A DNA stretch of 64,000 nucleotides from Ceratobasidium sp. AG-K (Eukaryota; Basidiomycota; Agaricomycetes; Cantharellales; Ceratobasidiaceae). Within the stretch, counting starts at the first letter, position 1. Each line of letters begins with the position of its first letter. Location of the stretch: NCBI GenBank assembly GCA_037039685.1, contig JAWNGF010000004.1:1550001-1614000 (forward strand), given 5' to 3'. The notes below the pieces were generated by a model. The model worked only from the letters and a program-made list of their open reading frames with translations, was not told where the DNA came from and searched no databases. This document shows positions 22,901-33,422 of the stretch, one piece after another. The position numbers and the translations under genes are program-made.

Positions 22901-24890
22901 CACGTACTGGCGAACTCGTTGCTGGTCCGCTCGAAGGGCACACTGGATGGGTCAACTCGGTCACGTTCTCTCCCGATGGCATACGTATTGCCTCCGGTTC
23001 CGATGACACTACGATTCGAGTATGGGACGCACGTACCGGTCATGTCATTGCTGGTCCATTCAATGGGCATACCGATTCCGTCAACTCAGTTGTATTCTCT
23101 CCTGACGGTGCGCGCATTGCATCTGGCTCCGCCGATACCACGATCCAAGTCTGGGATTCACGTACTGGCGATGTTGTTGCTGGTCCTTTCGAAGGACACA
23201 CCGACTCGGTCACCTCGGTCGCGTTCTCCTCTGACAGCTCTCGCATTGTTTCCGGCTCCGACGACACTACAGTCCAAGTATGGGATTCATACACCGGCAA
23301 TGTTGTCGCTGGTCCGTTCAATGGACATACCGATTCCGTCAACTCGGTTGCATTCTCTCCCGACGGTACGGGTATTGCCTCTGGCTCTGCTGATGCCACG
23401 ATCCGAGTATGGGACTCATGCACTGGTGATGTCGTCGCTGGTCCGTTCAGAGGACACACCGATTCCGTCAACTCGGTCGCGTTCTCTTATGATGGCTCCC
23501 GCATTGTGTCTGGTTCTAAAGATGCAACAATCCAGGTGTGGGACGCACACACTAGCAATATGGTCGCCGGGCCATTTATAGGACATATTCACTGGGTTAA
23601 TTCGGTTGCGTTCTCTCCTGACGCAACACGTATTATCTCTGGATCTAGCGATATGACCATTCAAGTGTGGAATGCAAGTGTCACCAATATTCCTGATAGA
23701 CGGTTCCAAGGCGGTCACACCAACTGGGTCAACTCGGTTGCGTTTTCTTCAGATAAGACACGCATTGCGTCCGGCTCTTATGATGGAACAATCGGAGTAT
23801 GGAACGTGTACACCAGTGGCACTGCTGCGGTCTATTCAAGGCGCATACCGCTTCCGTCAACTCTGTCATGTTCTCTCCCGATGGCAAATGCATTGTCTCC
23901 GGTTCCGATGACACCACGATCCGAGTATGGGACGCACGTACTGGTGACATCGTTGCTGGTCCGTTTAATGGACATACCGATTCCATCCACTCGGTCGCAT
24001 TCTCTCCTGATGGCGTACTTGTCGCCTCTGGCTCCGCTGATGCCACGATCCAAGTATGGGACTCACGTACTGGCGATATCGTTGCTGGTCCGTTCAATGG
24101 ACATACCGATTCCGTCAACTCAGTCGCATTCTCTCCTGACGGTGCACGCATTACCTCCGGCTCTGATGATACCACAATTCGGGTCTGGGACGCGTGTACT
24201 GGTCATGTCGTTGCTGGTCCGTTCAATGGGCATACCGGTTCTATCGAATCAGTCTCATTCTCTCCTAACGGCACATGTGTTGTCTCTGGCTCTGCCGATA
24301 CCACGATCCAAGTACGAGATTCACGTACTGGCGATGTCGTTGCTGGTCCGTTCAAGGGGCACACCAATTCCGTTAACTCTGTCATGTTCTCTGTTGACGG
24401 TACCCTCATTGTCTCTGGCTCCGCTGATACCACAATCCAAGTATGGGACGTACGTACTGGTGACGTAGTTGCTGGTCCATTCAAGGGGCATACCGACTCT
24501 GTGACTTCTGTCGCGTTCTCCCCTGACGGTGTACACATTGTCTCTGGCTCCAAGGATCAGGCAATTCGAGTCTCTAATATCGACCGCGCTTGCGTAAATG
24601 CCGAGTCGTATCGCCAACTTCTTAGTCAAATTACTACCTCCTGCAGCACTACTCAAGACACTTTCAAATCTGACCGCGACAACAAACCACACGGCCCATT
24701 GACCGATATCCAGGATCTTGTTTCAAACCCCTCTGAACTCGTTAGTGGAGATGTTTCGGCGGCCAACATGGACTTTGAATGTCATACCAACGGATGGGTC
24801 ACATCCAACGGTACTCTACTATTTTGGACTCCACCAGACCTTCGGAGCCACATCCCATATCCTCAGGATGAGTTTGTGATGGGTGTTTAG
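19973..24890 (+). CDS. NACHT-WD40 STAND protein (NLR-like), two frameshifts
   Basis: Exons are 19973-20625, 20677-20815, about 20864-20911, 20976-22522 and 22573-24890, with introns of 48-64 nt. The N-terminal region is helical with a disordered Ser/Pro leader. After TLLLQGMSPVEDARYNSSY comes the NACHT NTPase: Walker A MAGTGKTTIAYS, Walker B VVVIDALDEC, and the sensor-like LKFLVTSRPEP. A winged-helix/superhelical region follows (LVLWTVVCAKEPLTAPALAS), then 14 WD40 units of 43 residues, enough for two seven-bladed propellers, and a short C-terminal tail. STAND proteins of this type act in fungi as intracellular sensors in non-self recognition and cell death. One base is missing at about 22213 (RR-CFEV becomes RRALK-stop) and another at about 23829 inside the eighth WD40 linker; without them the frame is continuous. 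Either the allele is a pseudogene or the assembly has indel errors. Confidence 0.85.
22843..24575 (+). repeat. 129-bp tandem repeats coding for WD40 units
   Basis: Fourteen copies of a 43-codon unit follow each other, most with the core GHTDSVNSVAFSPDG...IASGSADTTIQVWD-type sequence. Units are so alike at DNA level (recurrent GGACATACCGATTCCGTCAA) that recent exchange between them is likely. The pattern resembles the WD40 arrays of HET-type incompatibility proteins, where such homogenised repeats generate recognition diversity. Confidence 0.8.
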
Positions 24891-25548
24891 GGTTCTCTTT
24901 CGATTGGTTATCAAAACATTCTGTTGGGTGAAAGGTGGACTGAGTGCTATATTTCTCCGTAAGCGACTGGTGCGTCACTTTGGTACTCATCAGCTTCGGA
25001 TACTTATATGCGCCTCCTTTCTAGCGTTCGCCATTATCACCATGGGCGCGTCGAGACCGTGATGAAATTTGAGCTCGGCTTTAATAATAACTCCAAGCTT
25101 GCATATTGTACTCTATAAATGACCCTTGAAATTTAGCGTAACACGGATTACTCTGCTGCCCTTACTGGGTGCTTCAAGTTCGAGTGAAGATACTAGAATG
25201 TGCACTTCTCGAGCAGCTTGTCATCTGTAAACCAAACTGTTAATTATGAGCAAGGGAATATAGCATTTTAGTGCAATATACCTCTACCTGGTACTTTCAA
25301 GTCTTAACAAAACACAGTTGGCTATTTGTTCCAACAGAACCCCCCACACGTACAAACAAGGAATGGTGACTGGCTACTTGAATTTGCAACAGATTTTAGC
25401 TTTCGATCATGTGCGAGGACCCGGAGAGCGGGCCTAGCCTGTGCTTCGAACCGGCACGCTATCCGGCTGCGCTAATAATATTGGTTCTTGCAGTCGACGA
25501 CGATACCCTTGCGACTTTCGCCTTTCACTTGGCGGTTAGATTTATATC
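24891..25548. other. intergenic, no feature seen
   Basis: AT-rich spacer between the NACHT-WD40 stop and the SulP gene. Nothing is recognised. Confidence 0.5.
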
Positions 25549-28435
25549 ATGGCTCACTCTGGACCTACTCGGTCTGGGAGTAAGGACTTTGCTACCCCCG
25601 GGCAAAGCGAACCCGCTTCGTATTCCGCCTCGTTACTGGACGGCGAACGTGCTCCGCTGCTAGTACCAGAAGACTTGGAGCACGGGCTAGCAGTACAGTA
25701 TCGATACGGTTCGCCTGCTACGAACACGAGAGATGGCCTGAGGGAGAGAGTTGGACGAGGTATGCATCTCCTTGCTTTCAAACTCAACTCTTGCTTTCGA
25801 ATCCGAGCACGATTTGGCTTATAGACCGGTGTCTGTTTGGAAGTAAGCTAACTAGTTTGAACCATGACAGCAACTCTCTTGCAACAAGCTGGGAACGTCA
25901 AGTCCGCCTACCTGAATGGCCACCAGAGAGAGCCCAAGTCGACATGGGGGACTATCAAGATGCGGAGCAAGTATTACGTCCCCGCCCTCGAGTGGCTTCC
26001 GAACTACTCGCTTTCATTGTAAGTCGTTTGTTTGATCCCGTTGCTCATGGGTGCCAACAACATGTCCGTACAGATTCTGGGGAGATTTTGCTGCTGGCCT
26101 TACTGTGGCGTCGCTAATTATCCCGATGTCCATGTCGTATGCTTCTGGCCTCGCACGCCTTGATCCTCTGACTGGTCTCGTTGCGGCTGCGGTGCCAGGA
26201 ATTGTTTATTCGTTATTTGGTAGCTCGCGCCAGGTCAGTAGGTCTAATCTTATCGATCTGATACACCCTTACATTCTCGTAGTTGAACGTGGGTCCTGAA
26301 GCCGCGCTGTCTCTCCTCGTTGGGCAAGCGGTCACTCATGTCCTACATGGGGATCCAAACGCAAAGGTCCCTCATTCTGTTGGAATCGCGGTGGCGACAA
26401 TGATTACGTTCCAAGTGAGTCACGCGGGAGGTCACAAGTTGATCTGGCTCCAACCTAATCCTCTCCATGTAGGTCGGGTGCATCTCGTTCGTATTGGGAC
26501 TTCTTCGTCTTGGGTTCATCGACGTTGTTTTGAGCCGAGCACTCCTTCGTGGTTTTGTCACAGCAGTGGTATGTTTGTCTTGCTATGCCAAGGTAACCAG
26601 CGTTTTACCTTCTGGGACATCTAGGCAGTCGTCATCACTATCGAACAACTTATTCCGATGCTTGGTCTTGCCCGCCTTGAACACACCATCAAACCTGTTC
26701 CGGTCACGACCCTCGACAAGTTCCTCTTCATTGTCGAGAACGCAGGTAGACATACCCATTGGCTCACTGCAAGCATTAGCTTTGGCACGCTTGTCACCCT
26801 ACTCAGCGCACGTGCGGCCAAGCGCCGTTTGGCCAAACGAGAGGGCTGGGCGTGGGTAAAGTTCGTGCCAGAGGTGTTTTTGGCGGTTGTGATTGCTACC
26901 CGTAAGATATTTTCGTTGGGTTTGTGTGATTAGACTAACGCTTTGGCAGTTTTGTGCGATAAACTTGATTGGGACCTGCAGGGTGTTGCGATTCTTGGTT
27001 CGGCATCGGTCAAAAAGGGTGCCAAGTTGCTCGCATTCCCGCTCAAACATGCCAATCTCAGGTTTCTCAAGGCTACGACGAGCACAGCCATGTGAGTTGA
27101 AGTACTTTGGAGCTCGGTTTGTGTTAACGGAGAAAATTGCGACCTGCAGTTTGATTTCGGTCGTGGGATACCTCGATAGTGTCGTGGCTGCGAAGCAAAA
27201 TGCGGCTCGCTTTGGGTATTCTATCAGTCCTAATCGAGAACTTGTTGCGCTTGGTAAGTGGAGTACAGGGTGGTTGTGTTTTGCGTTGATCCTCATGTTA
27301 CATAGGTGCTGGTAATTTGGTCTCGTCTTTCTTCCCTGGAACATTACCGGCGTACGGAGCGATTACCCGGTAAGTGGATATTATACTCAGATTCGAGCGT
27401 TCAATTGATATATCCGCTCTAGTTCGAGGCTCAACGGTGATATTGGGGGTCGCACTCAAATGGCTTCACTCCTGTGCTCAACATTTGTGATCCTCGCCGT
27501 GTTCTTCTTGCTCCCGGCACTATATTACCTCCCACGTTGCGTTCTCGCGTCCATCGTGTGCTTGGTCGTCTACGGGTTGTTGGCTGAAGCGCCCGAGGAT
27601 ATTCATTTCTATTTCAAGTCAGTCTTTTCCACACAACTATAGTTGCATATTCTGAATTGCGTGTAGGATGGGAAGCTGGATCGACCTCGCGTTGATGTTC
27701 GTCACTTTTGTGTTCACCCTTTTCTGGAGTGTCGAGGTTGGAGTTGTTGTGAGCGTGACAGCGTCCCTTTTGCTTGTTGTGCACAAGAGTAGCAAGGCGC
27801 ATATCAAGATTCTTGTGAGTCTATATCCTCTTATTAGTATGCCAAAACCTAATTCACTATTATAGGGCCGAGTTCCTGGAACAGACCAGTGGAAGCCAAT
27901 TGACGAAGACCCTGATGCGATTGAGGACGTGCCGGGTCTATTGATCGTTCGGATCCGCGAGTCGCTCGATTTTGGTAAGCTTTGATGCTCCTATATCTCA
28001 ATCCAAACACTCACCGGCCGTTCCCCAGCCAACACCGGCCAACTCAAAGAACGACTCCGCCGGCTCGAGCTCTATGGCCCCAACAAAGCTCACCCCTCGG
28101 AAGCCCCCAGGCGACACAACGCATCCATCGTCGTCTTCCACATGTCGGACGTAGAGAGCATCGATGCTTCGGCCGTTCAGATCTTCAAAGAGCTGGCCGA
28201 GACGTACCGCGAACGCGGGGTTAAGGTGTTCTTTGCGCATTTGAGATTCGAGCAGAGGGACAAGTTTGACAAGGCTGGGATTACAAGTCTCATTGGGGAG
28301 GAGCATATTACCGAGTAAGTTCTTATCTTCCTGATTGCGGATTCTATGTTGACTGCTGAGCCTAGGAGTGTGGCAGATGCCATGGCCGTGCTGGAGAGGG
28401 AGAGTACTAGGCCAGGAAGTGTCAATTCTGGATGA
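25549..28435 (+). CDS. SulP (SLC26-type) anion transporter with STAS domain (713 aa)
   Basis: Fourteen exons join in frame: 25549-25759, 25871-26018, 26074-26233, 26283-26414, 26473-26568, 26625-26901, 26950-27091, 27150-27253, 27306-27369, 27423-27617, 27667-27814, 27866-27974, 28029-28314, 28366-28435. A polar N-terminal tail is followed by the SulP core: KYYVPALEWLPNYSLSL, GDFAAGLTVASLIIPMSMSY, LNVGPEAALSLLVGQ, then several membrane helices. A C-terminal STAS domain begins near GLLIVRIRESLDF, with VVFHMSDVESIDASAV as its conserved DNA-segment-like loop. The family moves sulfate or other anions across the plasma or vacuolar membrane; the N-terminal layout recalls the vacuolar YGR125W branch more than the SUL1/2 sulfate permeases. 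The first intron (111 nt) is the least certain boundary. Confidence 0.9.
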
Positions 28436-29034
28436 TGATCAATGTGATAATTTCACTTTACATGTTATAAGCATTTGGCTGCACAGTCTCGATCTAATTG
28501 AACAAGTTTTTCCGAATTGATACAACGTCCAGCGACGAAGATAATACTTGTTCCGGTAGCTGGTGGGACCCGTGAGAGCTCGACGCGTGATGCCAATTTA
28601 GCAGTCGGGCGATCATTTATTGGCAATTGGATTTTGACACGACTATTCCGAGAATCCGAGTTGAGCTTTGTGACTCACGACCACCTCGAGACTTTCATTT
28701 TGCAAGTCAATTTTTTCAGCGCTGTCTCCGGTGCGGCCGTAAAGCTAAACATTTTTCAGAGGCAGACCAATACCCATTTATTGATTGCATCTCACCGATT
28801 ATCCGGCTTCGGTCCGTACAATAGAGGAGGCGACCTGAAACCCGGCGTCCCAGTCTTTTTAGAGTCACAAAAGGCACGATCAACATCTGGTATTGAATAA
28901 ACTCGAGCAGTAGAAAAGAACAGGTTCGAGCCCTCCATCGCCCACACCGACTCTGCCCTCGAAGCCCTGGTACGTGAGTTGTCTGTACACTTTGCACCAA
29001 CTGACGCGTCGTACCTCAGGTTAGAATAGCAGAA
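28436..29034. other. intergenic, promoter of TRP1
   Basis: 600 bases without recognisable genes; the TRP1 promoter should lie here. Confidence 0.5.
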
Positions 29035-31533
29035 ATGTCGACACCTGTTGCGCAGACTCCAGCCTCTGGGACCCAGCCAGAGCGCATAGATACCTCAGTT
29101 CCCGGTGCTTCTACGCCAGCTGGCGATCCTCGCTCCCCTCCGCTCCCGAGTTCCCCGCGTCCTTTGCTGGCCGATACTCCCATCGAAACCCTCATGATCG
29201 ACAACTTTGATTCGTTCACTTGGAATTTGTATCAATCTCTCTGCATCCTCGGTGCCAAAGTCACCGTCTTGCGCAACAACGAACTTACAGTAGACGATTT
29301 CCCCAACTTGCGTATTCGAAATTTGATCATCTCGCCCGGACCAGGCCACCCGAGCACGGATAGCGGCATATCCAATGAGGCGATCCGATACTTTGCTGGT
29401 CGCGTTCCTGTGCTAGGCGTTTGCATGGGCCTCGAGTGCATGGTCGAGACATATGGAGGAACAATCGAATACGCGGGTGAGATTATGCATGGCAAGACTA
29501 GCCCGATTCGACACGACAATAGAGGATGCTTCAGGGATTTGCCGCAGAGCATCCAGTCTACTCGGTACCACTCGTTATCCGCCCACCGTACTACGTTGCC
29601 TCCTGCATTGGCGATCACCGCGACGACGGCCGAGAGCGGAGTCATCATGGGCGTCCGTCACCGAGAACTTACGCTCGAGGCCGTTCAATACCATCCCGAG
29701 AGCATCATGTCCGAAGAGGGCGACGCGCTCCTTCGCAACTTTCTCGACTTGCAAGGCGGGACCTGGGCCGAGAACCCTGTTAGCAGAGTGCTCGATCCTA
29801 CTTTGCACCCCTTCTCTCCAGAGGCGCCCCATCGTGCACCCACGATCCTCGACAAGATTTACGCTCAGCGTCTCAAGGATGTCGAGCTTGCAAAATCGAC
29901 CCCCGGTACCACCAAAGAAGATCTCCAAACTTTCTTGTCGATGCAACTCGCTCCACCCCTCGTCCCACTTGTCGCGAGACTCAAAGCGCGTACCCCGGCG
30001 CTTATGGCGGAAATCAAACGCGCCTCTCCCTCCAAGGGCCCGATCGCGATGCATACTAATGCGGCCCAGCAAGCACTTACCTATGCTCTCGCTGGAGCAT
30101 CGGTCATCTCCGTTCTCACGGAACCTTCTTGGTTCAAAGGGTCCTTGCTCGACATGCGTCTCGCGCGTGAGGCCGTAGCTACTCTCACCGACCGACCGGC
30201 CATTTTACGCAAGGATTTCATTGTCGACGAGTACCAGATCTGCGAGGCCAGGTTGTGGGGCGCCGACACCGTTCTCCTGATCGTCGCTATGCTTCCTCCT
30301 GATCGGCTTCGCGCACTCTACTTGTTCTCAGTTTCCTTGGGAATGGAGCCACTCGTCGAGGTCAATAATGCTGAAGAAATGGCCACCGCACTTCGACTAG
30401 GGGCCAAGGTGATCGGTGTCAATAACCGTAACCTTCATGACTTCAACGTCGATATGGGCACGACTTCTCGCCTCGCAGATATGGTTGCCGAGTCGGATGT
30501 CATTCTATGTGCTCTATCGGGAATCAGCGCTCGCGCAGATGTGGTCACTTATGTCGGCCAGGGCGTAGGCGCCGTCTTGGTTGGGGAATCACTCATGCGT
30601 GCGTCCGATCCCGCCGCATTTATTCGCACCTTGCTCGATCTACCTCCCCCTCTAACGCCCCGAGGTGGCACCAAGCCCCTCGTCAAGATTTGCGGTGTGC
30701 GAAATACGGCCGATGCTGAAGCCGCCGCCGATGCCGGGGCCGATTTCATAGGCGTAGTGATGGTCCCCAAGAGCAAGAGGCACGTGGACCTCGCAACGGC
30801 CAAGGAAATATCGACCTTTTTACGCGCTCGACGTGCCGCGTCGACGATTCCCGAACGACCGCTCTCGGCCAATGGCGTCGCTCCTACATCGGGTGGCAGC
30901 CCACACCCGCCTGCATCCAACCTAACGGCCGTCTCGTGGTTCAGCTCGCACGCCCGTTCGTTACCCTCTGCGCGTCCATTGCTAGTTGGCGTATTCCAGG
31001 ACCAGCCGCTCAACTTTGTCATCCACGCATGTGCGGCGGCTGGGCTCGACATGGTTCAGTTACACGGACACGAGCCCGTCGAATGGTCTCGCTGGATCCC
31101 TGTGCCCGTGATCAGAGCCTTCCACCTCCGCGCCAAAGATTCGTCTGTCCCGTCCCAGGAAGTCAACGGCACACACGACCACACCAAGGACGTCGACGCG
31201 AGCGGCCCGACCGGACTCGAAGACATTGCTCGTCCAGGGTTCCATCGTCACATTCTCCTAGACGCAATCAAACCAGGCGCGACGAACAAACTAAGCGGCG
31301 GAGCCGGAGTGCCCGTCGATTGGGATCTCGCTCGCGCAGTTGCGGACGCGGGTGAGATTGGGCGGGGAAGGTTGCCGATTATCTTGGCTGGCGGGTTGGA
31401 CGCTGCGAATGTCCGCGAGGCGGTCGAAAAGGTTTCTCCTTGGGCGGTGGATGTGAGCGGAGGGGTGGAGACGGAGGGAGTCAAGGATCATGGCAAGATT
31501 AGGGAGTTTGTCAAGGCTGCCAAGGGTATATAG
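29035..31533 (+). CDS. TRP1: trifunctional tryptophan biosynthesis protein TRP1 (GATase-IGPS-PRAI, 832 aa)
   Basis: A single intronless exon encodes three enzymes in the order used by fungi. Residues about 50-250: the glutamine amidotransferase of anthranilate synthase, with MIDNFDSFTWNLYQ, nucleophile C130 in GVCMG, and the H220/E222 pair in QYHPESI. Residues about 280-545: indole-3-glycerol-phosphate synthase (AEIKRASPSKGPI, LRKDFIVDEYQI, GVNNRNLHDF, ALSGISAR). Residues about 555-832: phosphoribosylanthranilate isomerase (VKICGVRN, LHGHEPVEW, LLDAIKP, ILAGGLDAANV, DVSGGVE). Together with the separate TrpE subunit it covers steps from chorismate to indole-glycerol phosphate in the cytosol. 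An extra Ser/Pro-rich insert lies within the PRAI part (near residues 600-640). All active-site motifs look intact. The start at 29035 gives a short Pro/Ser-rich leader. Confidence 0.96.
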   Translation: MSTPVAQTPASGTQPERIDTSVPGASTPAGDPRSPPLPSSPRPLLADTPIETLMIDNFDSFTWNLYQSLCILGAKVTVLRNNELTVDDFPNLRIRNLIISPGPGHPSTDSGISNEAIRYFAGRVPVLGVCMGLECMVETYGGTIEYAGEIMHGKTSPIRHDNRGCFRDLPQSIQSTRYHSLSAHRTTLPPALAITATTAESGVIMGVRHRELTLEAVQYHPESIMSEEGDALLRNFLDLQGGTWAENPVSRVLDPTLHPFSPEAPHRAPTILDKIYAQRLKDVELAKSTPGTTKEDLQTFLSMQLAPPLVPLVARLKARTPALMAEIKRASPSKGPIAMHTNAAQQALTYALAGASVISVLTEPSWFKGSLLDMRLAREAVATLTDRPAILRKDFIVDEYQICEARLWGADTVLLIVAMLPPDRLRALYLFSVSLGMEPLVEVNNAEEMATALRLGAKVIGVNNRNLHDFNVDMGTTSRLADMVAESDVILCALSGISARADVVTYVGQGVGAVLVGESLMRASDPAAFIRTLLDLPPPLTPRGGTKPLVKICGVRNTADAEAAADAGADFIGVVMVPKSKRHVDLATAKEISTFLRARRAASTIPERPLSANGVAPTSGGSPHPPASNLTAVSWFSSHARSLPSARPLLVGVFQDQPLNFVIHACAAAGLDMVQLHGHEPVEWSRWIPVPVIRAFHLRAKDSSVPSQEVNGTHDHTKDVDASGPTGLEDIARPGFHRHILLDAIKPGATNKLSGGAGVPVDWDLARAVADAGEIGRGRLPIILAGGLDAANVREAVEKVSPWAVDVSGGVETEGVKDHGKIREFVKAAKGI

Positions 31534-32030
31534 CGGGCGTAGGTCAAGCAGGTGTTATCGTTTTCGTCTTGTGGTGAATTTTGGGAAATATATGAGTGAA
31601 TGCTGAAATTTATGTGCGATCTGACTGAGTCGTGTCCACTGATGGACAAGCATGTCGGCGACGCATAAATGGTATTGGCTTTGCGCCCCCACCTGCACGG
31701 CGAATCACGTGAACAGGCGCCCAATTGATAATGTCCTGCAGAGCACGCTGATCAGCCCATGCTAGATCTCTGAGAGAAACTACCTTCATACTCGACAACC
31801 AGCACTCATATTGAGAAATGTCACTATGTTCTCGAGAGACGGTTATTGCTCGTCTGTCAGTTGTCAAGCGATGGCACGATGGTGAGAGCCGTTTGACTAA
31901 TCTAATAATAGTGCCCGCATCTCGCACTGATCTACCATGTACAACCATCAAAGCTCGGCATGTCAGTCGGGTAGACCATCGGTGGGCCCGAATTCAGACC
32001 TCTTACCGAGTAGCAAAACTGTCCACAAAA
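31534..32030. other. intergenic upstream of DUF1917 copy 1
   Basis: An open frame in phase with copy 1 extends back to an ATG at 31818, but its sequence has no similarity to the second paralogue. No other feature is seen. Confidence 0.4.
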
Positions 32031-33348
32031 GTGGCCCAAGATAAACACGCCTGGAGCCCATCTTCTTCTGTGCCTCTAAATACCTTCTTGCGAAACGCAA
32101 GTAATTGGCCCAAGGGGATGGTACATTAATCTCACAAGCACAACTCCAACAGAATATACCGACAGTCATTGGAACGGATGGTATTGTACCAGTAAGTGGT
32201 CCTCAGAAGGATGCGAACAAAGAAAATTCAACGAAAGCAGTGGATTCGGGTTCAGCGCCTCGAAGGAAACGATCATTCACCTGAATTTGCTGGCTTGGAC
32301 ATCCAGGGGCATCACAATACTGTCGTCGAGCGCGGGAAGGGAATTCGTGGGTGTTTGTTTCGGCTGATTATTGCTCAAGTGACAATATTTAGTGGAGGAA
32401 TATACCAAGAAGATCGTTGAAGTTCGGGTACAATCCAATGCGTAATTCGAGGAAAAATGGGCTTACAGGTGTCCATTATAGAGGAACAAGAAGATTTCGA
32501 CTGAGGAAGAGACGAACGACACAGTACAGACCAAGGGGCCGTCCCGGAAAGAAGTAAGCAAACCACAACTCAAGCAGCCGTACCAACATTTCAAAATGAC
32601 ATCGATTTAGCTTGCCGCAGAGGCAACCGAGAAACTCAAACAGCTTGCGTTGGAAAGCAAACTAACATCTGGGAAATGGTTTGTCATATAGCTTTTGAGT
32701 GCATTCAATCGCTCTCTAAAACTGTGCCAGGCTTTTCTACCCCCCCGAACGCCATGTTGACAAGTGCGTGCGCTTGTTATAATATCAGATCAAGTAAATA
32801 ATCGGTGTATTGTCACAGGGTGTTTGCACGGTTGGCGCGAGACTTGGTAAACGGGGAACTTTCCAAAACCCAGGCATTTGCGGCCAAGGCATCGACAAGC
32901 CCAGTTAGCACTAAGACCGCACGCCCATATATAGTATGTTTATACATGCCCGACTTGTACAATGAAGAGGCCGTAGCAGAGGTATCGTATACTACCGTGT
33001 TTCGCCTTCATGGAAATCTGACTGCACTTAGGTCTTGCGAGCTGCATCTCGATCAATAGGAATCCGAGCGAATAGTGCCAAACCTGACCTCTACACACTA
33101 ATAGGCTTGTCTCGCAACCATCCGAGTGGGATTAAAAGCACTGTATGTATGCTGTGTTGGGATATATTGATATTGTTACTATCTCCTTTGTGTTAGATCT
33201 GGAATCCAACTGACCTTGTTCCGGATCGTGAAATCAATGTACGTTCATGCGTCACCCCATTTCTCCAGATCTTTCCCAATCATGCTTATTTTAGGAGCTG
33301 ACTAGCCAATATTGGAACGAGCTAAGGGAAAGGATGGCGGATGCTTAA
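32031..33348 (+). CDS. DUF1917-like protein, copy 1 (no acidic tail; start codon doubtful)
   Basis: Eleven exons: 32031-32096, 32153-32191, 32241-32346, 32393-32427, 32482-32553, 32611-32678, 32731-32763, 32819-32981, 33032-33142, 33197-33238, 33295-33348 (262 codons). Nine of the eleven exon lengths equal those of copy 2 at 36604. Shared blocks include SGKWLFY, ARLARDLVNGELSKTQAFAAK, LPDLYN/MPDLYN, KPDLYTLIGL and IWNPTDLVPD. These fit the DUF1917 (UPF0696/Bles03-like) family; its biochemical role is unknown to me. The codon aligned with the ATG of copy 2 is GTG (32031), so translation may start at the in-frame ATG 31818 or the copy may be silent. Intron 1 uses a GC-AG pair (GCAAGT...CAACAG). 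The protein stops at ERMADA where copy 2 continues into a long acidic tail. Confidence 0.7.
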
Positions 33349-33422
33349 GGATTGTTAATATTATTATATGGATCAATGATTCTTTCCGTCTGGGGGATAT
33401 GTGGAAAATGCTGTTAATCCGA

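Noticed and set aside
22832..23581. Second long open frame overlapping the WD40 repeats
   Set aside because: The periodic repeat keeps other frames free of stops; the sequence (PRSEYGTHVL-like) is a repeat shadow, not a second gene.
25791..26117. Alternative reading of the second SulP exon
   Set aside because: The competing frame gives no SulP similarity, while the chosen frame yields KYYVPALEWLPNYSLSL, typical of the family.
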